The translations under genes and the position numbers were made by a program. From positions 1,860,001-1,924,000 of the forward strand of contig NZ_CP121354.1 in assembly GCF_029674545.1 (NCBI RefSeq): DNA of 64,000 bases, in the 5' to 3' direction. Of the stretch, positions 55,619 to 64,000 are shown in pieces (the first letter of the stretch is position 1; each line of letters starts with the position of its first letter). The DNA is from Mesorhizobium sp. WSM4904 (GTDB taxonomy: Bacteria; Pseudomonadota; Alphaproteobacteria; Rhizobiales; Rhizobiaceae). The notes under the pieces were generated by a model. That model saw nothing but the letters and a program-made list of their open reading frames with translations, made no database searches and was not told the origin of the DNA.

Positions 55619-56911
55619 TCAGCCGCCGAACATGCCGAGCAGCTTCTTCTTCAGCTTCGAGACAGTACCTTCGTCAGCACTGGCCGCCTGTGTCTCAGCC
55701 GGCTGGGCAGGCGCCGCCTCGACGCCCGCCGTGGCCACCTGCTGCTGGGCTGCCTGCTTGGCGGCTTCCTTCTCGGCCAGAGCCTGCGCCTTGGCTTGCT
55801 CCTTGGCGGCCTTGGCCGCCTCGATCGCCGCCAGGTGCTGTTCCTCGGCCTTGCGCTTGGCCTCTTTCTCGGCGTCGAGCGCCGCCATCTTGCGGCCGAG
55901 CGGCGAATCGATGCGGCCCATGCGCACCGTCTCGGTCACCGAGCCGTCGGCATTCATCGACGGCGGGTCGATCGGCACCCGCTCGCCACGTGCGCGGCGC
56001 TTCGACCAGTCGGAAACGAGGCTGGCTTCCTTGATGCCGGCAATGGTCGGCTTGGGCGCCACCGAGCTCGACTTCACTGCCGAACTGAAGGCCGCGTCGT
56101 AGCTCTTCTCATAGTTGGCATAGGCCGTCTTCAGCGAGTCGGGCTGCGTCGTTGCCGGGCAGGGGCCGGTCGGGTCGAAGGTCGTGCCTTCGGGCGCCAC
56201 CTGGTTGAAGACGTAGCGCTTCTCGCAGACGTCGACCTTGGGCGGCACCTTGGTGATCTCGAAATTGTCATAGCCGACCTTCAGCATCTTCCAGAACTCG
56301 TAGTTCGGGTCGTTGCGATAGCGCGCCATGTTGGCGGCGGTCATGCGGAACGGGAAGGCCTGGATCTGGAACTCGGTCTGGCCGCCCTGGAAGGCGTCAC
56401 GGCCGAAGGCATAGATCTGCTCGATCTGTGCGTCGGTCATCGAATAGCAGCCGGAAGACGAACAGGCGCCATGCACCATCAGATTGGCGCCGGTGCGGCC
56501 GTTGGCGCGGTCATAGGCATTGGGGAAGCCAATGTTGAAGGACAGATGATAGTTCGAGCGCGGATTCATCTGCGACGGACGCACCGTGTAGAAGCCTTCC
56601 GGCGCCTGGCGGTCGCCCTCGGTGTATTTGGGGCCGAGCTTGCCCGACCATTTGCAGATGTCGTAGGTGGCGACGAGATCGTAGCGGCCGTTGGTCTTGG
56701 CCTTCCAGATCTCCAGCTTGCCCTCTTCCTTGAAGATGCGCGCCATCACCGAGGAGGTGCGCACCATGCCCTTGGCCTTCATGTCGGCCAGAATCTTGTC
56801 CGGCAGCGGCTTGTTGGCCTCCGGCGCGAAATTCTTCATCGACGAATCATTGCAGCCGGCGACGCCTATCGCGGCGATCAGGACTCCGGTGCGGGCAAGC
56901 TTGGCAAACAT
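55619..56911 (-). CDS. Lipoprotein L,D-transpeptidase (YafK/DpaA type) with coiled-coil tail
   Basis: 430 residues. The N-terminus has a lipobox (LIAAIGVAGC) for lipid modification. The YkuD catalytic motif is HGACSSSGCYSMTD (His and Cys about residues 148 and 155). The domain belongs to the YafK branch, which includes enzymes that release or remodel peptidoglycan-linked lipoproteins (DpaA in E. coli). The C-terminal ~70 residues are a charged Ala/Lys/Glu coiled coil (EKEAKRKAEEQ, AKAAKEQAKAQ) followed by an acidic end. Not part of the short transpeptidase at 7469. Confidence 0.88.
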   Translation of the reverse strand: MFAKLARTGVLIAAIGVAGCNDSSMKNFAPEANKPLPDKILADMKAKGMVRTSSVMARIFKEEGKLEIWKAKTNGRYDLVATYDICKWSGKLGPKYTEGDRQAPEGFYTVRPSQMNPRSNYHLSFNIGFPNAYDRANGRTGANLMVHGACSSSGCYSMTDAQIEQIYAFGRDAFQGGQTEFQIQAFPFRMTAANMARYRNDPNYEFWKMLKVGYDNFEITKVPPKVDVCEKRYVFNQVAPEGTTFDPTGPCPATTQPDSLKTAYANYEKSYDAAFSSAVKSSSVAPKPTIAGIKEASLVSDWSKRRARGERVPIDPPSMNADGSVTETVRMGRIDSPLGRKMAALDAEKEAKRKAEEQHLAAIEAAKAAKEQAKAQALAEKEAAKQAAQQQVATAGVEAAPAQPAETQAASADEGTVSKLKKKLLGMFGG

Positions 56912-57123
56912 CGATACGGCTATGTCTTTTCTCTCGGGTCAACGGCTTCGGCTTGGCCGGCCCCGCAGGCTGAACACCAATGGACCGTAAGCCCGTTAAC
57001 CTTGAAAATTCCTTACCGCAAGCTTCGACGAACCCCTCACGGCGATTTTCATTGAGCCGAATCCAGCGGCATTTTTGTGGCGAAATTGTTCATTGCCGCC
57101 ACAGTTTACCACGGGCAGCCCGA

Positions 57124-57227
57124 TTAAAGCGCGCCGCGTTGAAACGGATTCAGGCGACGCGCTTTAAGTTCTCGTCTTGATGCATGTCGTTCTCCCAAAA
57201 CCGCTGCGCACTTTTGGGCGACATGCA
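57124..57227 (-). repeat. Intergenic palindromic repeat, family B, copy 1
   Basis: A head hairpin (AAAGCGCGCCGCGTTGAAAC pairing with the ACGCGCTTTAAGT stretch near 57154-57169) and a second part in which TGCATGTCGTTCTCCC near 57181 is mirrored by GGGCGACATGCA at 57217-57227. It lies between the two leftward genes accA and the transpeptidase and abuts the accA stop. The family recurs at 62189-62291. Confidence 0.85.
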
Positions 57228-58178
57228 CTAAAGGCTGCGGCCCATCGCCAGGTATTTCTCGCGGCGCTGTTCGCGGAAATCGATGTTGGCGCCGGCAAAG
57301 TCCTTCATCGTCTTGGCGATGAGGTCGCCGGTGGCGGTGATCACCTTTTCCGGTGCTCGCTGGGCGCCGCCCATCGGCTCGGGAACGATGGCGTCGATGA
57401 TCTTCATCTCGAGAAGGTCCTGGGCGGTGATCTTCATGCTCGTCGCCGCGTCCTTGGAGCGGGTGGTGTCGCGCCACAGGATCGAGGCGGCGCCCTCCGG
57501 CGAAATCACCGAATAGATGGCATGCTCCAGCATATAGACGCGATTGGCGGTGGCGATGGCGATGGCGCCGCCCGAGCCGCCCTCGCCGATGACGACCGAG
57601 ATCGACGGCACCTTGAGCGCCAGGCAGGCGGAGGTGGAGCGCGCGATGGCCTCGGCCTGGCCTCGCTCCTCGGCGCCGACGCCGGGATAGGCGCCGGCCG
57701 TGTCCACCAGCGTCAGAAGCGGGATCTTGAAACGGTCGGCAAGCTCCATCAGGCGCACCGCCTTGCGGTAGCCTTCCGGCCGCACCGAGCCGAAATTGTG
57801 CTTGATGCGGCTTGCCGTATCCGAGCCCTTCTCCTGGCCGATCACCGCCACCGGCTCGCCGCGGAAGCGGGCGAAGCCGCCGACGATCGCCTGGTCGTCG
57901 CCGAAATTGCGGTCGCCGGCCAAAGGCGTGAAATCGCTGAACAGGCCCTTGATGTAGTCGACGCAGTGTGGCCTGTCGGGATGGCGCGCCACCTGCACCT
58001 TCTGCCAGGGGGTGAGCGCCTTGTAGAGGTCGCGCAACGCATCGCGCGACCGCTTTTCCAGTCGGCTGATCTCGTCGGCGACATCGACCGCCTCGCCGTT
58101 CTCCGCGAGCTTCTTCAGCTCAAGGATCTTGAGTTCCAGATCCTGCACCGGCTTTTCGAAATCGAGGTAATTGTACAT
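57228..58178 (-). CDS. accA: Acetyl-CoA carboxylase carboxyltransferase subunit alpha
   Basis: 316 residues from the ATG at 58178 (MYNYLDFEKPVQDLELKI), the standard start; a longer frame to 58262 is not needed. The crotonase-like core includes GYRKAVRLMELADRFK, DTAGAYPG and EGGSGGAIA. It is the alpha half of the carboxyltransferase that makes malonyl-CoA for fatty acid synthesis, acting with AccD. It is downstream of xerD, as in many Hyphomicrobiales. Confidence 0.97.
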   Translation of the reverse strand: MYNYLDFEKPVQDLELKILELKKLAENGEAVDVADEISRLEKRSRDALRDLYKALTPWQKVQVARHPDRPHCVDYIKGLFSDFTPLAGDRNFGDDQAIVGGFARFRGEPVAVIGQEKGSDTASRIKHNFGSVRPEGYRKAVRLMELADRFKIPLLTLVDTAGAYPGVGAEERGQAEAIARSTSACLALKVPSISVVIGEGGSGGAIAIATANRVYMLEHAIYSVISPEGAASILWRDTTRSKDAATSMKITAQDLLEMKIIDAIVPEPMGGAQRAPEKVITATGDLIAKTMKDFAGANIDFREQRREKYLAMGRSL

Positions 58179-58277
58179 GCTTGGGCGGACCGATCCGTCG
58201 GAAGGCAATGGCTGGCGGAACCCTGGAAATGCTGGCTCCGGGCGGTGGAACGTCGCCCTCACATAGCGATATGAGGC

Positions 58278-59192
58278 CTAGTCGGCAAGCGGATGATGAT
58301 CGTTGACCAGTCGCACCAGCCGCTCCTCCAGCACATGGGTATAGATCTGCGTGGTGGAGATATCGGCGTGGCCAAGCAGTTGCTGCACGGCTCTCAGATC
58401 GGCCCCGTTCTGCAGCAGATGACTGGCGAAGGCATGGCGAAGCACATGCGGCGAGATCTTGGCCGACGCGATGCCGGCCCGAGCCGCTAGACCCTTGAGG
58501 TCGCGGGCAAAGACCTGCCGGGAGAGATGGCCGCTTTCGGAAGAAGCCGGAAACAGATAGGAGCTCTCGGCAAAGGCCGGGCGCTCGGCCCTGGCTTCAA
58601 GCCACGCCCGCATCGCGGCGCGTGCCTTGGCCGACAGCGGCACCATGCGCTCCTTGTCACCCTTGCCGCGTACCATGAAGAAACGGTCGTCGCGCTGCGC
58701 CACCGTCACCGGCAGGCCGACCAGCTCGGAAACACGCAAGCCTGTGGCGTAGAGCACCTCGACGAGGGCATGCAGGCGCAGCGCCGCCAGCCGGTCCTCG
58801 TCCGGCGCGGTGCGGCCCGCCTCCTCCGCCGCGCGGTCGAGCAGGCGGCCGGTCTCGGCCTCGGTCATGGTCTTCGGCAGCGGCCGGCCCTTCCTCGGGC
58901 TGTCCAGCGTTCCGGTCGGGTCGTCGCCGCGCAAGCCTTCCGTATAGAGGAATTTGAAGAACTGGCGGATCGTAGACAGTTTGCGCGCCTGCGAGGTCGG
59001 AGCGAAGCCGCGCGCGGCGATGTCATCGAGATAAGCACGGATGTCGGCCGCGCTCGCTCGCGCCAGCCCGCCGCCGATGGCTTCGGAGGCGTCCTCGAGG
59101 TCGCGGCGGTAGGAGGAAAGCGTGTTCTCGGCCGCCCCCCGCTCGGCACTCATCATCTCCAGAAAGGCTTCGATGCGGGCGGCGCTGTTCAT
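58278..59192 (-). CDS. xerD: Tyrosine recombinase XerD
   Basis: 304 residues. An N-terminal SAM-like core-binding domain (to about residue 100) is followed by the catalytic domain with Arg in LRVSELVGL, Lys in [11 protein letters not shown], HxxR in [10 protein letters not shown], His in LGHADI and the nucleophile Tyr in TQIYTH. With XerC it resolves chromosome dimers at dif. The location between accA and aroK is the conserved chromosomal one, so it is the housekeeping enzyme, not a mobile-element integrase. It is 10 bases downstream of a small membrane protein gene. Confidence 0.95.
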   Translation of the reverse strand: MNSAARIEAFLEMMSAERGAAENTLSSYRRDLEDASEAIGGGLARASAADIRAYLDDIAARGFAPTSQARKLSTIRQFFKFLYTEGLRGDDPTGTLDSPRKGRPLPKTMTEAETGRLLDRAAEEAGRTAPDEDRLAALRLHALVEVLYATGLRVSELVGLPVTVAQRDDRFFMVRGKGDKERMVPLSAKARAAMRAWLEARAERPAFAESSYLFPASSESGHLSRQVFARDLKGLAARAGIASAKISPHVLRHAFASHLLQNGADLRAVQQLLGHADISTTQIYTHVLEERLVRLVNDHHPLAD

Positions 59193-59202
59193 CTGGCCGG
59201 GA

Positions 59203-59355
59203 TCAGTTCTTCTTCGGATTGAGCTTCTCGGCGGGAATACGCACGCTCATTTCCGCCTGCTTCGGCTCCACGAACATCGCCAGGGCGAACATCACGCCAT
59301 AGGCAATGCCTGCAAGAACCGCCAGCGTCACGACAAAGCGAAACAATGTCGGCAT
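59203..59355 (-). CDS. Small membrane protein upstream of xerD
   Basis: 50 residues: one hydrophobic segment at about 4-27 ([20 protein letters not shown]), then [24 protein letters not shown]. It resembles the short ORF often found between xerD and aroK in rhizobia. The gap to xerD is 10 bases, so it is probably co-transcribed. Function unknown. Too short for standard gene finding, but the conserved context supports it. Confidence 0.75.
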   Translation of the reverse strand: MPTLFRFVVTLAVLAGIAYGVMFALAMFVEPKQAEMSVRIPAEKLNPKKN

Positions 59356-59550
59356 TAAAGTCTTCGCCCGTCTTCTTGTTCTGCGATTCCAACCCCTGTG
59401 CCCTTATGGGACGCCAATCCGGCCAATTCAAGGACGAAGGATTTGGTCGAGAAAGGTTCCCGGTGAAAAGCGTTGGATGCGGTCCGCTCGCGGCGCCGTG
59501 CTTGACGCAAACTGGCTTTTGATGTCGATACGGCGCAAAGAGGGTTCCGC

Positions 59551-60162
59551 ATGAACGCGCTGCCAGCAAATCCGCCGGACGAAGGCCGTGTCGCTCTGCT
59601 CGGGCGGCTCGGCACCCGTTCCATCGTCTTTGTCGGCCTGATGGGCGCCGGCAAGACGGCGATCGGCCGCAAGGTGGCAACGATGCTTTCGCTGCCCTTC
59701 ATCGACAGCGACCAGGAGATCGAAAGCGTGTCGCGCATGACGGTGCCGGAACTGTTCGAGCGCTATGGCGAGCCGGAGTTCCGGGCGCTGGAGCAGCGGG
59801 TGATCCTGCGTCTGCTCGAAAATGGACCGCAGGTGCTGTCGACCGGCGGCGGCGCCTTCATGAACGCGCAGACGCGGGAGGCGATCGCCGCTCACGGCGT
59901 CTCTGTCTGGCTGAAGGCCGATCTCGATCTGTTGATGGAGCGGGTCTCGAAGAAGCAGAACCGACCGCTGTTGAAGAATCCCGATCCGCGCGGCGTGCTG
60001 GAGAAGCTGATGGACGAGCGTTATCCGGTCTACGCCGCGGCCGACATCACGGTTCCGACCCGCGACGACCGCAAGGAAGTCATCGCCGGCGAGGTGGTGT
60101 GCGCGGTTTGCGCCTATCTCGGTGTCGCCGCGATCGCGACCAGCGACGAGGTGGAACAGTGA
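59551..60162 (+). CDS. aroK: Shikimate kinase
   Basis: 203 residues. The P-loop is [13 protein letters not shown], the shikimate-binding region includes FIDSDQEIE and the GG motif STGGGAFM, and the adenine-binding [11 protein letters not shown] region follows. It phosphorylates shikimate in the aromatic amino acid pathway. Stop overlaps aroB start (GTGA). Divergent from the xerD operon. Confidence 0.95.
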   Translation: MNALPANPPDEGRVALLGRLGTRSIVFVGLMGAGKTAIGRKVATMLSLPFIDSDQEIESVSRMTVPELFERYGEPEFRALEQRVILRLLENGPQVLSTGGGAFMNAQTREAIAAHGVSVWLKADLDLLMERVSKKQNRPLLKNPDPRGVLEKLMDERYPVYAAADITVPTRDDRKEVIAGEVVCAVCAYLGVAAIATSDEVEQ

Positions 60163-61304
60163 GCCAGACCGAACCGGTAAAGGTCGGGGTCGGACTTGGC
60201 GACCGTGCCTATGACATTTTGATCGGGCCTGGCCTGCTCTCCGGCGCCGGAGCGGAAATTGCCGACCGCCTTCCCGGCACGCGCGCGGCCATCATCACCG
60301 ACGACAATGTCGCCGCCGCGCATCTCGGAACGCTGAGGTCCGGCCTGGAAAAAGGCGGCATCCAGGCGGCCGTCATCACGCTCCCGGCCGGCGAAAAGAC
60401 CAAGAGTTTCGCCCATCTCGAAGAAGTGGTCGACGGCGTGCTTGCCGCCAAGCTCGAACGACGCGACGTGGTGATAGCACTCGGCGGCGGCGTCATCGGC
60501 GACCTTGCCGGCTTCGCCGCCGGCATCGTGCGTCGCGGGATGAACTTCGTGCAGGTGCCGACCTCGCTGCTGGCGCAGGTCGATTCTTCCGTCGGCGGCA
60601 AGACCGGCATCAACAGCGCCCGCGGCAAGAACCTGGTCGGCGTCTTCAACCAGCCCAAGCTGGTGCTGGCCGATACCGGCGTGCTCGACACGCTGCCGAT
60701 CCGTGAGTTCCGCGCCGGCTATGCCGAGCTTGCCAAATACGGGCTGATCGACCGACCCGGCTTCTTCGCCTGGCTGGAGGAGAACTGGCAAAAAGTGTTC
60801 GCTGGCGGCCAGGAGCGGACGGAAGCCATCGCCGAGGCCTGCCGCGCCAAGGCCGACGTCGTTGCGCGCGACGAATTCGAGACCGGTGACCGCGCCCTGC
60901 TCAACCTCGGACACACGTTCGGCCATGCGCTCGAAGCGGCCACGAATTATGACGGCGCCCGCCTCGTCCATGGCGAGGGCGTCGCCATCGGCATGGCGCT
61001 GGCGCACCGTTTCTCGGCGCGCCTCAACCTGGCGAGCCCGGACGATGCCGAGCGCGTGGAAGCGCATCTTCGCGCCGTCGGCCTGCCCTGGCGGATGGCC
61101 GACATATCGGGCGATCTGCCGGACGCCGAAGCGCTGCTCGGCTTCATCACTCAGGACAAGAAAGTCTCGCGCGGCGCGCTCACCTTCATCCTGACGCGCG
61201 GCGTCGGCCAGGCCTTCATCGCCAAGGACGTGCCGCCCTCGGAAGTGCTGGCGTTCCTGAAGGCGAGCCATCCCGAACGGCTCAAGATGAGCCATTCCAG
61301 ATGA
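60159..61304 (+). CDS. aroB: 3-dehydroquinate synthase
   Basis: 381 residues from the GTG at 60159, which overlaps the aroK stop. The NAD-binding [13 protein letters not shown] motif, the metal and substrate residues in [16 protein letters not shown], and the second metal ligands in [13 protein letters not shown] are clear. It converts DAHP to 3-dehydroquinate. It forms the aroK-aroB-CBS unit with the next gene. Confidence 0.96.
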   Translation: MSQTEPVKVGVGLGDRAYDILIGPGLLSGAGAEIADRLPGTRAAIITDDNVAAAHLGTLRSGLEKGGIQAAVITLPAGEKTKSFAHLEEVVDGVLAAKLERRDVVIALGGGVIGDLAGFAAGIVRRGMNFVQVPTSLLAQVDSSVGGKTGINSARGKNLVGVFNQPKLVLADTGVLDTLPIREFRAGYAELAKYGLIDRPGFFAWLEENWQKVFAGGQERTEAIAEACRAKADVVARDEFETGDRALLNLGHTFGHALEAATNYDGARLVHGEGVAIGMALAHRFSARLNLASPDDAERVEAHLRAVGLPWRMADISGDLPDAEALLGFITQDKKVSRGALTFILTRGVGQAFIAKDVPPSEVLAFLKASHPERLKMSHSR

Positions 61305-62191
61305 TCGACGCCGGCTGGATCGCCGCAGCCGTCCTTGCCGCCGTCATCCTGCTGGCGTTTCTTTTGCGCACGCGCCTCTTCGCCGCGCTCGGCTACAGTC
61401 TGCAACCGATCGAGCCGATGGCGCCCGAGGACGATGAATCGGACGAGAACGGCGACGACACCCGCCGCAACGGGCAGACGCGCGAGGACCGCAACCGGCT
61501 GGGCGAGCTTTTCGAACTCGAGGAGCTCGAAGTGTCGGACGTGATGGTCCATCGCACCAACATGCGCTCGGTCAACGCCGACGATCCGCCGGAAATGGTG
61601 GTGCGCGAGATCCTGCAGAGCCCGCACACACGCATGCCGCTGTGGAAAGGTTCGCTGGACAACATCGTCGGCGTGCTGCACGCCAAGGATCTGCTGAGGG
61701 CGCTCAACGAGGTCGGCAACGACTTTTCCAAGATCGACGTGACAAAAATCGCGTCGAAGCCATGGTTCGTGCCCGACACCACCACCTTGCAGGAGCAACT
61801 CAACGCCTTCCTGCGCCGCAAGGCGCATTTCGCCATCGTCGTCGACGAATATGGCGAGATGGAAGGACTGGTGACGCTGGAGGACATCATCGAGGAGATC
61901 GTCGGCGAGATCGCCGACGAGCACGATGTCGACATGCAGGGCGTCAAGCAGGAGGCCGACGGCTCGGTCGTCGTGGACGGCACGGTGCCGATCCGCGATC
62001 TCAACCGGGCGCTCGACTGGGACCTGCCGGACGAGGAGGCCACGACGATCGCCGGCCTCGTCATCCACGAGACACAGACCATCCCCGAGGAGAAGCAGGC
62101 CTTTACCTTCCACGGCAAGCGATTCGTCGTGATGAAGCGCGACAAAAACCGTATCGCAAGGTTGAGGATCCGGCCCGCCGGCGACGGCTAA
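61301..62191 (+). CDS. CorC/HlyC-type CBS protein lacking the DUF21 domain
   Basis: 296 residues; ATGA overlap with aroB. One N-terminal hydrophobic segment (about residues 5-29), an acidic linker ([16 protein letters not shown]), two CBS domains (about 85-145 and 150-205) and a C-terminal CorC_HlyC domain with [19 protein letters not shown]. The homolog normally placed after aroB in rhizobia is about 430 residues with a four-helix DUF21 domain. Here that domain is absent and the linker follows directly, so it looks like an internal loss or a naturally short form. Likely involved in magnesium/cobalt or other cation homeostasis; activity of this short form is uncertain. Confidence 0.85.
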   Translation: MIDAGWIAAAVLAAVILLAFLLRTRLFAALGYSLQPIEPMAPEDDESDENGDDTRRNGQTREDRNRLGELFELEELEVSDVMVHRTNMRSVNADDPPEMVVREILQSPHTRMPLWKGSLDNIVGVLHAKDLLRALNEVGNDFSKIDVTKIASKPWFVPDTTTLQEQLNAFLRRKAHFAIVVDEYGEMEGLVTLEDIIEEIVGEIADEHDVDMQGVKQEADGSVVVDGTVPIRDLNRALDWDLPDEEATTIAGLVIHETQTIPEEKQAFTFHGKRFVVMKRDKNRIARLRIRPAGDG

Positions 62192-62291
62192 AGCGCGTCG
62201 CGCTGAAACGGATTCATGCGACGCGTTTTAAGTCTTTGTTTTGATGCATGTCGTTCTCCCAAAACCGCTGCGCGCTTTTCCCGGAATTGCC
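62189..62291 (+). repeat. Intergenic palindromic repeat, family B, copy 2, hybrid end
   Basis: The head (AAAGCGCGTCGCGCTGAAAC ... GCGACGCGTTTTAAGT) and middle (TGATGCATGTCGTTCTCCC, AAAACCGCTGCG) match 57124-57227. The final part, CTTTTCCCGGAATTGC, matches the tail of family A instead of B. The element therefore looks like a recombinant between the two repeat types. Confidence 0.8.
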
Positions 62292-62304
62292 GTAGGGGTC
62301 GGGG

Positions 62305-63849
62305 TCAGAGATCCTTTGTCGAACGCTCGCTGAGCATCGCACCCGTTTCAGTGTCGATCGCCGCCAGGCTGACGTCGTAGCCCCATAGGGTTCGGATATG
62401 GCGCAGGGTCGCGTCGCGGCTTTCGTCTTCGAGCAGGATGCCGTTCTTGACATTGTGCTGCAGCCGCAGATGCCGGTCGCCCAAGAGGTCCACGTCAACC
62501 ACCTGGATGTCGGGCCGGCTCGCGCCCACGTCGTAGCTTTGCGCCAGCGCGGACCGTATCTTGCTGTAGCCGCGTTCATTATGGATCGAGGCGACTTCGT
62601 AGTGCGGCTCGTCGGCGCCGTCGGCCAGCACGAAGAGCCGCCATTTGCGGATCAGGGCCGGGCTCAGATATTGGCGAATGAAGGATTCGTCACGGTGATT
62701 GGCCCAGGCATCGAGCAGTGTGTCGCGCCAGTCGCCACGGCCGGCGATGTCCGGAAACCAGTCGCGGTCCTCCGCCGTCGGTTCGGTCGACATGCGCTGG
62801 ATGTCCTGCATCATGTCGAGCCCGAGGGCATAGGGATTGATGCCGGAGAAGCGCGGGTCGTCGAAGGCCGGCTGGAAGACCACGTTCGAATGGTTGCGCA
62901 GGATCTCGAGCATGGCGCCTTCGCTGATGCGGCCACGGTCGAAAAGCGTGTTCATGATCGTGTAGTGTACGAAGGTGGCGCAGCCTTCGTTCATCACCTG
63001 CGTTTGGCGCTGCGGATAAAAATACTGCGCAATGACGCGGACGATCCTGACGATCTCGCGCTGCCAGGGCTCGAGGACGAGACTGTTCTTCTCGAGGAAA
63101 TAGAGCAGGTTTTCCTCCGGCAAGTTGAGCGATTTCTTCCGCTCCGCCACGCCGTCGTCGCGTGTTCCGGTCTTGTCGGCTTCATGCGAGGGCGGCAGCG
63201 TGCGCCACAAGTCGTTATAGGACCGCTCCTCGTATTCGAGGCGCTCGCGGAGCCCCTCGCGCTGCTGCTCCGACGACAGCTTCGGGGGTCGATGGTAGCG
63301 GAAGACGCCCTGCTCCATCAGCGCATGGGCGGAATCGAGGATCGCCTCTACCGCTGCCAGGCCGTGCCGTTCCTCGCATCGGGCTATGTAGCTCTTTGCA
63401 AAATCGAGATAGCTCAGGATTCCCCCGGCGTCGGTCCATTGCCGGAAGAGATGATTGTTCTTGAAGAAGTGGTTGTGCCCAAGCGCGGCATGGGCGGTCA
63501 CCAGGGCCTGCAGGGCCATGGTGTTCTCTTCCATCAGGTAGACGATGCAGGGATTGGAATTGATGACAAGTTCGTAGGCCAAACCGCGAGCGCCCTTGCG
63601 GTAGAGAAGTTCGTCATAGAGGAAGCGTTTGCCGAACGACCAGTGCCGATACATCAGCGGCATGCCGACCGAGGAATAGGCATCGAGCATCTGCTCGGAG
63701 GAAATGACCTCCATCTGCACCGGATAGATGTCGAGGCGAAGCTCTTCCCTGCCGATCGCCTCGATCTCGTCGTAGACGCGCGACAATTTGGCAAAATCCC
63801 AGTCCGACCCGGAAAACAGCAGCTCGGATTTGCGCGCCTGACTGACCAT
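62305..63849 (-). CDS. SpoVR/YcgB family protein
   Basis: 514 residues, near the family norm. Conserved SpoVR segments include MNEGCATFVHYTIMNTLF, YALGLDMMQDI and VNSNPCIVYLMEEN-like INSNPCIVYLMEEN. Family members in E. coli (YcgB) act with YeaG and YeaH in stress and stationary-phase response, and in Bacillus in spore cortex formation; biochemistry is undefined. Here it is immediately downstream of a DUF444 gene, 15 bases apart, on the same strand, so the same trio layout is expected to continue outside the window. Confidence 0.93.
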   Translation of the reverse strand: MVSQARKSELLFSGSDWDFAKLSRVYDEIEAIGREELRLDIYPVQMEVISSEQMLDAYSSVGMPLMYRHWSFGKRFLYDELLYRKGARGLAYELVINSNPCIVYLMEENTMALQALVTAHAALGHNHFFKNNHLFRQWTDAGGILSYLDFAKSYIARCEERHGLAAVEAILDSAHALMEQGVFRYHRPPKLSSEQQREGLRERLEYEERSYNDLWRTLPPSHEADKTGTRDDGVAERKKSLNLPEENLLYFLEKNSLVLEPWQREIVRIVRVIAQYFYPQRQTQVMNEGCATFVHYTIMNTLFDRGRISEGAMLEILRNHSNVVFQPAFDDPRFSGINPYALGLDMMQDIQRMSTEPTAEDRDWFPDIAGRGDWRDTLLDAWANHRDESFIRQYLSPALIRKWRLFVLADGADEPHYEVASIHNERGYSKIRSALAQSYDVGASRPDIQVVDVDLLGDRHLRLQHNVKNGILLEDESRDATLRHIRTLWGYDVSLAAIDTETGAMLSERSTKDL

Positions 63850-63864
63850 CGGCTGCCCCCGCCT

Positions 63865-64000
63865 TCACGCGGTCTTGCGCAGGTCGGGCTGCCTGGCGAA
63901 CAGCTCGCGAAAGACCGGATAGATATCGGCCGGAGCAGCGATGCGCCGCATCTGGAAATTCGGCCATTTGCCGTCGACAGCGTTGTAGGCGCGCCAGAGC
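63865..64000 (-). CDS. DUF444 (YeaH-like) protein, C-terminal fragment
   Basis: The frame enters from the right edge and ends at 63865-63867. The visible 44 residues include RRIAAPADIYPVFRELF and end in RKTA. This matches the C-terminus of YeaH/DUF444 proteins, which are encoded between a PrkA-type kinase gene and spoVR. The rest lies outside the window. Confidence 0.85.
   Translation of the reverse strand, partial: LWRAYNAVDGKWPNFQMRRIAAPADIYPVFRELFARQPDLRKTA

Noticed and set aside
58278..59192. Tyrosine recombinase as sign of an integrated element
   Set aside because: It has the XerD pattern and the conserved core location between accA and aroK, so it is the housekeeping recombinase.

Overview
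The window is a high-GC stretch of an alphaproteobacterial genome, most likely a Mesorhizobium-like member of the Hyphomicrobiales (inference). The reasons are the conserved gene order accA / xerD / small membrane protein / aroK-aroB-CBS protein, the SpoVR-DUF444 pair, the dense set of solute ABC transporters with ROK and GntR regulators, and several families of palindromic intergenic repeats. One tRNA (Arg, CCT) is present. I see no rRNA, CRISPR array, prophage or intact insertion sequence.

Layout. 1-8 kb: the end of a class III aminotransferase, a Rieske oxygenase with features of quaternary-amine oxygenases, a two-component system whose divergent neighbour has a degenerate receiver, and an L,D-transpeptidase. 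8-16 kb: an RND efflux pair with a divergent TetR regulator, a PiT phosphate transporter and a CorA/ZntB-type metal transporter. 16-19 kb: a ketone-body group (patatin, acetoacetate decarboxylase, divergent 3-hydroxybutyrate dehydrogenase). 19-28 kb: a ROK repressor divergent from an eight-gene sugar/polyol operon (ABC importer, three SDR dehydrogenases, one TIM-barrel protein). 28-30.5 kb: chromate resistance (rhodanese-ChrB fusion plus ChrA). 30.5-36.4 kb: a GntR-controlled operon with a DHDPS-family aldolase/dehydratase and an ABC importer with a Tat-type binding protein. 36.4-39.5 kb: an ECF sigma / anti-sigma pair and a cyclase-FHA protein. 39.5-47.3 kb: a DeoR remnant, a second ROK regulator and a ribose-type ABC importer flanked by two SGNH hydrolases; its binding-protein gene carries a frameshift. 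47.3-51.1 kb: a hairpin-rich gap followed by a copper module (His/Cys-rich small protein, multicopper oxidase, beta-propeller). 51.5-64 kb: tRNA-Arg and core genes for peptidoglycan, metal homeostasis, fatty acid synthesis, chromosome dimer resolution, the shikimate pathway and SpoVR.

The two least-explained systems are the sugar operon at 20.5-28.2 kb, whose substrate cannot be read from sequence, and the paired-SGNH/ribose-type transporter locus, which looks built to deacylate and import an acylated carbohydrate. The most informative single-gene oddities are the pseudo-receiver regulator at 5.8 kb, the Glu at the bridging position of the Rieske oxygenase together with a BetI-like palindrome, a Lys/Pro/Ala insert in the efflux adaptor, and a CorC-type protein that lacks its membrane domain.
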